Below, piece by piece: positions 41,101-53,100 of a stretch of DNA of 64,000 nucleotides. The notes beneath the pieces are model-generated. The model ran no database searches. It saw only the letters and a list, made by a program, of their open reading frames with translations, and was not told the origin of the DNA. Source of the DNA: Owenia fusiformis (lineage: Eukaryota; Annelida; Polychaeta; Sabellida; Oweniidae); assembly GCA_903813345.2 (NCBI GenBank), contig CAIIXF020000008.1:10505278-10569277 (forward strand), written 5' to 3'. The position numbers and the translations under genes are program-made. Positions within the stretch are counted from its first letter, which is position 1. Each line of letters begins with the position of its first letter.

Positions 41101-44100
41101 AGTCCCTAGATATTCAGATATAATATTAACATCTACCAAGATATACTGTTTATGTCCCTGATAAGATCATCATAAGATTTGTGAATGATAAGTGAAAAAC
41201 GATACTCTCAAATGAAACCTAATGAAAACACCTCAATTAAATCTGATCTCAGACTAGGGTCATAAGGCTAAAAATCTATTTGAATATTTCTTTCACAGGG
41301 AGTTAATAGAAATTATTTATTTTAGAGACGTATTTGACACATCTCAGAATGGGAATGAATACATGAATGACACATTCCAAATGCTTTTCTAATATTGTAT
41401 TGTATCTACTTCAATATCAAAAGCTACAAGATCAAATTATGCAAACTTATATGAAAAATGATTATTTCTCTTTTAAAGCAATGACTCAAGATAACCTTGT
41501 AAATCATAAAGATAAAAACCTGAGAACTTATCTATAATGTCAATATAAACTCAGATAATTCCTGAGCACCCAAAACTTACCATTGACCTTCCTATAAAAT
41601 ACCAATAAGAACACAATTTTACACATTTCATGAAAAACTAATGTCAGAAGAAAACTCTACTGAGCGATCATGAAGTCATGAAATAAGAAAGAAATCATAT
41701 AGATACTGCTTTTACCATTTTCACAAAAGCAAAAATGAACTCCTTAGCGCGATTCCATATTAGAAGAGTCATTGATTGATAAATATTATTCTAACACACA
41801 ATCACAAGTATGAAGTTAGACATAGGGCAGTGTTGTATTTAGTCCAAGAATTGTAGACATATGGGATTATATACATTGTAGTTGTTACAGAGATTGTACA
41901 AAGTCATTACACAATATTTTGATCCCCTAAAACTACCCTAACTGGTAAGACTTTCAATATTTACCTCTTTTAAACTTTCTCAGCAGTGCTAAATGGATAG
42001 ACCTTTTAACCTTATCTTGTCTTGACCATTAAGGCTAGAGTCAAATACTTTGAAAAATGTACCTACGTGTATATCTATAAATAAATAGAAGACCTGAACC
42101 AGAAGAAGCATCATATTTCGACATAGGACCCTAATGACTTAGACTTCTCAACTGAATTCACATTTTGAAAAAAAATGCTTTATCTATAGCCATGTTATGT
42201 TTGGGCACAGTCTACTGTCTCTTTAAAGATCTACCTTAAAACTACTACTATCCATGAACTTTGGTATGAATATAGGCTGAAATTAAAAATAATGATTATG
42301 TCATACAATTCTGACATCCTTACATTTTTTAATAATCCAAGACGAGTTTTGGCATAAGACAAAATACAAGGGGAAGAGATACAAAGAGGAATATGGTAAA
42401 ATACAAAGAGGAATATGGTAATCCTTTGGTCCAAGGGTATTTCATTATAACACAAATGATTGTGAATATTATATGAAGGATGAATAATTATGATTATGTT
42501 GCCATATGGCCTTATCATGCAGATAATGACTAGTGATCCACCATCTTGGATTTCTAAGGTTTGCAGCTTTCATAAAATTATAAGGAAAGCAAGTAGGGAA
42601 CTCCCAAGCACTGAAGCAAGAGCAATATGTTATTCAATGTGTCAGTTGAGAATTTGAAAGTTACCTTTGGGGGTGGTGATATCGACCTGAGAGACTTCTC
42701 ATTCAAATGATAATGGGATATATTATTTGTTGTAGTTGCTTTACTGTAGCTGCATGAGCACATGGCCTCATCTTAACTTACCAACCAACCAACCAATCAA
42801 ACAACCAACCAACCAATCAACCAGCAAATCGACAAACCAACCAATCAACCAGCAAATCAACAACCAACCAACCAGCCAATCAACCAACCCCAACCAACCA
42901 ATCAACCAATAAACCAGCCAATCGACCAACAAACTAATCGACCAACAAACCAATTAACCAAACCAGTTGAAAAAAGGTATTTCATACATTGAGTAAATCC
43001 TGAAACATTACAGTAAAACCTTTGTATAGTGAACACCTATGAAATCAATACAATGTGTTCAATACAGATAGGATTTCATAATAGAGAGGGTTTTTATAGC
43101 AGTGAAAGGGTGTCTACTAAGGACATGTGTTAACCAGAGAAAGATGTTCATTAAGACAGGTTTTACTTTAATTGGTCAAAATAGGTAAAAAGAATTTACC
43201 TAGGTGACAACTGACAACAAACACAGATGTCCTCACTTACTCTTTAAGGTTGATACATTGGCAAGGATGTCAGACACCTCAGGTAGTATGTGTTTAGGAG
43301 GAGTTCCAAAAGTGTCAGCGAGGATGAGACCTCAACCATATTGACATCTAAACTACATGTTGTTGTTGTCATTATATATTTGACAATGAACATTTTCATG
43401 AATGCTGCACTCAGCCTGAGATAAGGTTGCTATATGTTGTTATTGTCTATGTGATGACCAGTCTCATTAATCAAGATGACACAGATTACAGCATTAAAAT
43501 ATGGCAATCTGCAAGGTGACATTTTTGTTGTGATATTGTTCTGATGAATGCAAAATGCAGTACATTTCCAAACACAATTCATTTCAAGACACTTCCTGTC
43601 TGCAATAAACCATTTCCTACCTATTTAAATATAAGTCAAAAAAAACTTTGACAAAATCACATAAAAATATTCATTGATGGATATAAAATAAAGAGTATCA
43701 ATATAATCAAAGATTTTCTGATAAGCTAAATTTAACTTCAAGACAAGTATTTGATCCTAAAAGTATAAAAAATATGAGACACGAACTTGACATATGAAAA
43801 TGAATTAAAGTGACATGATATGGCCTGACCTAAATCAACTAATTAACTGCAGACAGATTCTTTTCAAAAAATGAACTTGTGACAATTAGCCATGAGCAAC
43901 CAGACTAATTAGTGAAAACTAGGGATGGGACGGTTCGTTTCGGTTCGGTTCGGTTCGGTTTTTTCGGATCATCAGCCGTCGGTTCGGTTTTTTCGGTTCG
44001 GTTCATTCATTTTAAGGATTTGTATTGATTGACATGATTAGCTGCTTTGTCTCTGACTTCACTGCTGACTGTCACTTTCTTTTAATACAACCAATAAAAT

Positions 44101-47100
44101 AATCTTCATTTCTTTTGGGAAAACGGGAATTTGAAATCCAGCCGCCATATTTGAATGTATTGTGGGTACGCACAAAATAATACCCTATATCGAACCTGCG
44201 CAAATATAAATTTGCGCAAATCTTTGTATCAATTATGCCACGTTATAACAATATTTTATAGATGGAATTTTGTTATAGTATTTCATGAACACATATACAT
44301 ATTATTTAGAATACACGACTAAAGAATATAGTACCAGGGACCACATGATTGATTACCGAGGGATACGAATACACAGATACGAAACGAATCTAGTAAACGA
44401 GTGAGCTAGCAACAGACAAGACAGACAAGGTAGGGACTAGGAATATCAAAAATGTTGCTGTAAAACAGTGTTTTTAACTGTTTTATTGATACTTGACCAA
44501 TGAAATATTAATCCGAAAACGATCCGAAAAGCTGATCCGAAAGTAGGGCCGTGATCCGAAAACCGATCTGAAGGCTATGAACCGCGGTTTTTCGGTATTT
44601 CGGTTATCCGTCCCACCCCTAGTGAAAACATGACTATATATCATATCTCTGGTATTATGTAATAAGGTCTTTGTGTAACAACAAAAAAATACATGAAGAT
44701 ATACATGGACTCATGAAATAAGTAAGATGCGCATTTCATAATAAATGCTAATACTGTAATTTTTTTCACTTTTGTGACATCATCAGCCTTACTCAGTCGA
44801 AATGTTGAGACATGCACAGAGCTCTATTTAGTGTCTACTTTCATTTCAAATATGGCGGCCAATCCGATGTCTGACGACCCTTACAAAGAATATAGGCAGT
44901 GTGCATTTTTACCTCCTGTGAAATAACAAGTGGAATTTAGTAGTTGTTGTGTGTTTTATTATCATTCTGCATCGTAATTCTATGTGATGTGGTGTTGAAA
45001 TGTCAGCAGAAATACATATCCATACGATTATCGAGTGAATCAGATAACAGATTTTTCGAAAACCCGTCTCGTGCTAAGAGTGTAAAAACTTGTATTAACA
45101 TGCTCAAAAGTGCCAATGTGCACATCAATGTCAAGCTAAATCAATGTTGTGTCTAAAACAGGTACCTGATCTACTCAAAACAGCTTGTCATTCACGAATA
45201 CACGCTTAGCAAACACGGCGAAATGATCTGAATCTCGGAATTTCATTCGAGAGCTAGTAAAGTTTGCTCCGGTCTTCGTCATAAGTGTTCATCAGACTTC
45301 ACGCATGCGCAGGAAAAAAACCATCAACCAATAACGTTTATAAATCAATTTTGCGCATGCGCCTTACAACGGTAAAGAAATTCGTATTTATAAACGAACC
45401 AATTTGAGATAACCCGCTATCAGTCGGAGAAATCTGACGATCTACGAAACTCACTTCAAGAAATCAAATGTAGACTGACGGCGTATTCTACTATGTTTTG
45501 ATCTAAGATTTTCAGTATAGATAAAGTCTTTTATGATCTTTCGAATGAGGTAAGTCTCTAGTTCGAAAGACAATCGTATCAACTTGAACAAAAGTTGAGA
45601 TTTGACGAAAAATTTTAACATGCGCAGAAGTCCCATTTTCGTTGTACCATATTGACTGTACTGTTGAAATATGATGACATCATTTTCACATGGTATTGAC
45701 CATTATGTCATATGACATCAGAAGCATACATTATCCAGCAGTTACTGATAACAGTTCAAATTATATCCCTATATCAGCAAAATGAAGAAAGCCTAAATGC
45801 GTAAAATGCTAACATTAAATGAAATGGTGTTTCAGTGAAAATAGCAAATTGGATCAAAAAAAGTATTCACATTTGCATTTCCAGATAGATGTTCACACTT
45901 AGACTAGTGGACATTTCAAGTATACCCTGTAAGTTTATCCAGTGATCTCCCCCGGATTTTTCCCAAAGTGGGGGCAAAAATTCTCATTTCACACTGAAAT
46001 TGGTCAAAACCAGAACAACGGCAACGCCAAAGCGTAGCGAATCCCATCGAACAGCCATGGAGGGCATTTTTGCAAACAAAGGATATAGCATCAAAATGAC
46101 CGCCTTCTACCAAAAGTGCCATTAGACCAAGTGCCATTAGACCATGTGCCATGCTTATGGTATTCACATACCAAATATGAACAAAAATCGCTCCATTACT
46201 TTTCAAGTTATAGTAAAATACGTCAAAATGGCGGCAATTTTTCAAAATGGCCACCTTCTACCAAAAGTGCCATTAGACAGTGAGTCGTGCTTATAGTATT
46301 CACATACCAAATATAAACAAAATCGCTCCACTACTTTTCGAGTAATAGTAAAATACGTTAAAATGGCGGCATTTTGAAAAATGACCGCCTTCTACCAAAA
46401 GTGTCATTAGACAGTGTGCCATGCTTACAGTATTCACATACCAAATATGAACAAAATCGCTTCACTACTTTTCGAGTTATAGTAAAATATGTTAAAATGG
46501 CGGCCATTTTTCAAAAAAATTTTCAAAATGGCCGCCTTCTACCAAAAGTGTCATAGGACAGTGTGTCATGCTTATAGTATTCACATACTAAATATGAACA
46601 AAATCGCTCCACTACTTTTCGAGTTATAGTAAAATACGTTAAATTGGTGGCCATTTTGAAAAATGGCCTCCATTTTTCAAAATGGCCACCTTCTACTAAA
46701 AGTGTCTTTAGACAGTGTGCAATGTTTATAGTATTCACATACCAAATATGAACAAAATCGCTCCACTACTTTTCGAGTTACAGCAAAAATCGTAAAATAA
46801 TGAGTAAAGACCGCCATTTTTCAAGATGGCTGCCGTGTGCTTCTTTAATATCTACATTTCTAGCTTTATTAATGTCCTATATAATTTTTTTACATCTAAA
46901 ACATATTGCTATTACAGTTTTACATATTGCACCTAAATTACTGTAAATCCGGCACTAAAATGGCCGCCATTTTGAAATGAGCGGCCATTTTGAAAATCGG
47001 CTTTCGAGCAGAACTTCTACCCCCATAGGGTATATGTGTACAAAATATGAACCAGAACAACGGCAACGCCAAAGCGTAGCGAATCCCATCGAACAGCCAT

Positions 47101-50100
47101 GGATGGCATTTTTACAAACAAAGTATATAGCAAAAATGGCAGCCATTTTTCAAAATGGCCGCCTTCTACCAAAAGTGTCATTAGACCATGTGCCATGCTT
47201 ATAGTATTCATATACCAAATATGAACAAAATCGCTCCACTACTTTTCAAGTTAAAGTAAAAAACGTTAAAATGGCGGCCATTTTTCAAAATGGCCACCTT
47301 CTACCAAAAGTGCCATAAGACAGTGTGCCGTGCTTATAGTATTTACATACCAAATATAAACAAAATCGCTCCACTACTTTTCGAGTTATTGTAAAATACG
47401 TTAAAATGGTGGCCATTTTGAAAAATGACCGCCTTTTACCAAAAGTGTCATTAGACAGTGTGCCATGCTTACAGTATTCACATACCAAATATGAACAAAA
47501 TCGCTTCACTACTTTTCGAGTTATAGTCAAATACGTTAAAATGGCGGCCATTTTTCAAAATGTTTTTCAAAATGGCCGCCTTCTACCAAAAGTGTCATAG
47601 GACAGTGTGTCATGCTTATAGTATTCACATACCAAATATGAACAAAATCGCTCCACTACTTTTCGAGTTATAGTAAAATACGTTAAAATGGTAGCTATTT
47701 TTCAAAATGGTGGCCATTTTTCAAAATGGCCGCCTTCTACCAAAAGTGTCTTTAGACAGTGTGCAATGTTTATAGTATTCACATACCAAATATGAACAAA
47801 ATCGCTCCACTACTTTTCGAGTTACAGCAAAAATCGTAAAATAACGAGAAAAGGCCGCCATTTTTCAAGATGGCTGCCATGTGCTTCTTTAATATCTACA
47901 TTTTTAGCTTTATTAATGTCCTATATAATCTTTTTACATCTAAAACATATTGCTATTACAGTTTTACATATTGCACCTAAATTACTGTAAATTCGGCACT
48001 AAAATGGCCACCATTTTGAAATGAGCGGCCATTTTGAAAATCGGCTTTCGAGCAGAACTTCTACCCCCATAGGGTATTTGTGTACAAAATATCAACAAAA
48101 TCAGGTCAACGGTATTTGAGTTATTGCCCGGACGGACGGACGGACGTACGTACGGACGGACGGACGTACGTACGTACGGACGGACGGACGGACGTACGTA
48201 CGGACGGACGGAGGCGTTCCCTATATCCCTCCGAACTTCGTTCGATGGGATAACAAAATCGGGCCAACGGTATTTGAGTTATTGCCCGGACGGACGGACG
48301 GACGTACGTACGTACGGACGGACGGACGGAGGCGTTCCCTATATCCCTCCGAACTTCGTTCAATGGGATAATAAGCCCATTTTTCATGACTTTTCTCATT
48401 TTCAGGTGGGTGCACATGAATTTTCAGGTGGATGCAAGTCTGTTTTTAAAATCTCAGGTGGGTGCTGCACCTACTTGCTTTAATGCTTGGGAGATCACTG
48501 TTATCTGTATATAATATTTCCCCAGACACAAGATTAGCTTCATTGCTGTGTTTACAAATACTTTTTCTTGGATGTAACAGATCCATTACCTTTATGAATC
48601 AGCCATATACCAGACACACAGAACATCACTTTATAGTCATGATAGTTATAAATATACATACAGAAATGGAAAATGATACAAGACAGTTCTATCCTTATAA
48701 ATAGCATATCTGCTGTGGGAAATATGGAGATGGGGCATACAGACCTTAAATCCTAAGAACAAATTCTCACCTGCTATTATGATTCTTCCAATTATCCAAA
48801 ATTCCCAGTGAAAAGAGCGAAACTCAATGAATGTACAACTAACTAAGATGACAAAATTCCTGTGTTGACGTCCGTTTAATCGGACATCAATTGTGAACAG
48901 TCACATCCGAGACATAGTCTTGCGCCAAGTCTCTGGTCATGCCCTTCCTATTTCTCAACCAGAATAAAATTGTAAAGAATAAGGGTGTAGTAGTGGGTCT
49001 TGATAAAAAGACTATGATTGTATCACCTCAAGCTGAACGAATGAAGCCGAATGGAGGAATGGAGATCCCATGAAGTTATCAAGTTGGGATTTATTTTACA
49101 AAGGATATCTTGAGATGCAAGAATCGTGGGCCATAATATATTTTTAACTTAAGGGCTCTTGATAACCAATAAGCGTGACTGGAGTTAGAATTTCTACACA
49201 GGTAGATGTGTAGATTCTAGAGATTACACCTGGATGACTGGATACTCGCTATACAGTCTGACAGTAATGACATCTACAACATCTGGAATCCTTTTATAAC
49301 TCATCTTCTTACAAATGTCTTATATACAGAACACATTCAGGTCTATTTGGGTGTTTCTTAATCAGAGTGACTCTCGGTCTGGGGTCAAGTTTCAAGACAC
49401 CCCCCCCCCTCTTCGCCTATCTATTTCACCTTCACATTTGATGTGATGAGGGTCAAGGGCTTGAATCAAAACTGACTCTGTCCACCTTCCATGAGTTTTG
49501 GCATATAAAAATTGGCAAACATATCTAAGAACCCCGAAAAGCTTTCTGATTTGCAAGTGCCTGAGTGTGATGGTAGAGACCATAGATACAACTATGATGA
49601 AAAGGTGCGTGTCATTAATTTTCAATCATTTTGACCCAAAGAGAGATGCTTGGATCATACTCTTTGAACTATTACTGCCCGATGACAGACCCATTGCAGG
49701 GAGCCTAGCCCAGAAACATGATGAATTTCAGAATCTAAAAGGCCCCACATTAGAAATACAGGCTAGAAATATGAAGAAATGTGCCTGCTCTTTGTGTGAC
49801 AGTGTACATTCAGATTCTGTTTTCACGATCACAGAACTCCAAGATCCTGGGAATCCTAAGATAATACACTCGTGAAGTTGTATTTTTCAATCAACCTACT
49901 TTAAGCGTAGAACCTGGATGACAGGTGAGATGAGCTGTATGATTTTGACATAAATAACATATGGGTTTGATACTCCTTGATTCTTTCCATCTTAGTTTAT
50001 CTGACTGCATATAGCCGACCTTGTATGTTTAAGAGAAATAATTACACTGTACACCCTAAACTAGAGAGCTTACAGATTTAGTTTATAAATTGTATTTCAA

Positions 50101-53100
50101 ATACAGTTGACTTGATTTCAATCATAATTTTTTCTTCAAATACTGATTCTTGAACAAAACAAGCTTATAAAACTGAGACCATGCATCTGACTGAAATCGC
50201 TAACTAATTCCTGCTTTAAATCTTGTGTTGTGAACACTCAGTCTCTAACTAACATACCGTACATCTAATTCACACAAGCTACATAGGTACGGAAAATATG
50301 GGGAGACCAGCAACCTGGCATGAGACTGAAAAGACCAGATCTAGCATGTGTGAATGAATGGAATCTTCATGCAAGACTGCAAAGACCAGAGTCTAAGTGC
50401 ATGAAATCCCAGTGTACAGTTTAAGGTATACTTTCCCAGTGTACAGTTTATGATGTACTTACCCTGCTGGGTATGCAATGGTTCCTGTGTTTGGGTCACA
50501 TGTTAAAGATGCACTGCTGCTTACAGTCAACCCAAGTACTCGCTCTAAGGTAACCTGAAATACAAAAAATTATCATTAAATATGGGGCAAAATAAATGTG
50601 GACAATAGGGTTTTTGGACCCTGCCCTAGCAGTGTGTGAAGAAATGGATTCCAGTTTCAAGACTTGGGTTGACATCTACTTCACTCTGTCATGCCAGGAA
50701 ACAACAAAAATTGTGGAAAATTCTTACAGAATATAAAATGTTAGATATCCTTTTATATTTGTGAAAAGTTGAATGAACACTAGGTTTTTGGGGAAAAGGG
50801 CAAATATTTGCAATCAATCATGTTTTGGCATTCTGATTCATCTGAGTCTCTTTTTATAACACCCGAGAGTCTCTTGCACTTGATCTCTTCCAGAGAAAGT
50901 AAAGGCTTTGGAATTTATAATGTATTTCAATATTGAATTTACTCGGATTATCTACAGGGAGAGGGTCAATCTGAATAACCCAGATGCGAGTAGAAATAAT
51001 CTTGATTTACGTCATTAAAAATTCAAAATTCAGTCAAAGTAATATCATATTTGAAATCTACATGTAAAATTGCATCTAGAAATGTGGTTTCAAAAAGTGT
51101 TTATTAACTTTGAAAAATTGATTTTTTTTGAAAATGTGACTTCTAGCTCGGGGAGATTCCCCATAGTCCCCATGCTATAAAATCACAAAAAATGAAATAT
51201 CTTTTCTTTTAGTGGACAGATAATATTTTGCTTTACTGGACATATTTTCATTAGTATAAGTATCAGGCACATAAGGGTTATATGAAAATTGAGCCACTTA
51301 AATTGATAATATTCAAGTTTGATGGAACTTTTTTATATACCTGCCATGTTAATTGACCCGAATCAGCCACCTGGTGGTGAAACTGGTAACTACCTACTCG
51401 CATTTGGGTAATTCTTATGTACAGTAAAACCTGTTTATTCCAAACTCGGGAGACAAAAGTGTTTAGCAGGTGTTTACATTTCAAGGTTTTATTAAGATGT
51501 AAGTCAATGGGAGATAACAAATTTGGGACTGAGAAAAAGTGTTCACATTGAGAGGTGTTCAGATATACAGGTTTCACTGTAATGTTTTCGCCAACATCAA
51601 AACATTGATATGGTCTCTTAGAACACCCCATAGAGATGAAGTTGTCTGTGTAGCCAAAAATAGTTCACTACACATCATCACAGTCTTCATTGCATAATGA
51701 TTATGAAAACACCAATAGATAATTAAGGCTCTGTTAAATTGGTTAATTGAAAATGATAAATTGCAGGGTAATTAGGCCCTGGGTTAGAGCAGGGGGAAAA
51801 CAATGATGTAATATATTCCCAATAACAATATTGTGCTGCCAGCTCAGCCAACTTATAACCAGCTTTCAGATTTCTGTGTTCATGTATTTAGCCTACTGGT
51901 CAGAAATAGTTATACCAGAAGACCATCATATGCTGCTGAGGTATACTTTTCTTAGATTTACTTGATCTTCAGGAAATACACATGTAAATATGAAGAGCAA
52001 AATGGCATGTGGTATACAGTCTCTACATTAGGTCAATGCAAATACATGTATTTAACAAAAATTAGCCATATTCAAACAAAATGAAAATTTTTTTCAATGA
52101 AAGTATTTAACTTGTAAAAATTTATGAATTTTTGTTGATTTATAACAAATCTACAAGGTGGCCACTATATAAGCAGTTCTGACCATCATATAAGTCATTA
52201 ATTGATTTCTGATTGAACAATGGCATGACCTGTTGATTTCAGCTTGATTGGATGTAATAATTGATGCCTTCAATACCGAACGATCCATAGATGTATAGAT
52301 ACCAATTATTATCATAATACATGTCAGATCAGCTGGTCTGATCATAAAGTACAGACATACTGATTAAATTATTGATCAAGTTCATGAGAGAATTGAATCA
52401 TTTCATGAAGAAACACAAAGATAAATTTCCAGAGAGGATCTTGAATTCTAAAGTTGAAGAATTCATGTGTCTGCTTATTATACATGTATGTAAGCCTTTG
52501 TAATAAAGAACAATTTACAATATTTCAATTTCATAGGTACGGACATATACATATACCGAGCGATCTATGTGGGATGTATATGATTGTACTCATAGTCATT
52601 AACATTAATATATAAATCCAACCTGTCTGTTAATATGACAGTTAACGATATTCAACACCTATAAAAATCATGATCATAAAAAATAAGTGAATGGTAAAAA
52701 TTAAGCAGAGGCATGTTCAATAATAATTGCAGTGCGCGAAATAGACGTCCGACATCGGCCATTGGCCTGACAAAATTATAGATGGCTTGTTTTGATAAAA
52801 ACACCCAGACATTTTGGCCTGCCAGATATTTGTGGCATTCGTTAGATTGCCCATGAATAGAACTCACATTTCAGTCCGGAAATCCTCCGAATTCCCAGCG
52901 ATTTCGGCTTATTCCATGACTTTTGTTGAAGATTTAAAAAAATTTCAAATATTTTTGTTTTCGTACTGAAGCCCAAGATATAACGTGACTTTTGACTGGC
53001 TGTTGTTGTTTGTTGAAATTACGGTGATTTTGATTGGCTATGGATGACTCATTTCTTCATCGTCGTTCGCAAATCGAGTGCATTATCAGTATGCCGGATG

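Larger units (their letters stand above)
27558..50462. other. Intron 2 of MAPKBP1/WDR62 (22.9 kb)
   Basis: No convincing exon of the host gene was found between exons 2 and 3. Open frames here are short and unsupported. It holds MITEs (28582, 36870, 37418, 43010), hairpin-family repeats (31745, 38291), a CCAA minisatellite (42777), a hAT-type element (43920), a promoter-like CpG-richer stretch (44780-45690) and the composite element at 45940. Stretches such as 29-31 kb, 32.1-36.8 kb, 38.4-42.7 kb and 48.5-50.4 kb show nothing I can name. Confidence 0.85.

Noticed and set aside
42768-42953. Trp/Leu-rich minus-strand frame resembling a membrane protein
   Set aside because: Translation of the CCAA minisatellite.
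48121-48483. Open frames of 98-119 residues on both strands
   Set aside because: Products of ACGG/ACGT microsatellite (VRPSVRTS and GRTDGRTY patterns).
49498-49875. 125-residue plus-strand open frame in intron 2
   Set aside because: No recognisable domain, no splice context and mixed composition; compatible with chance.
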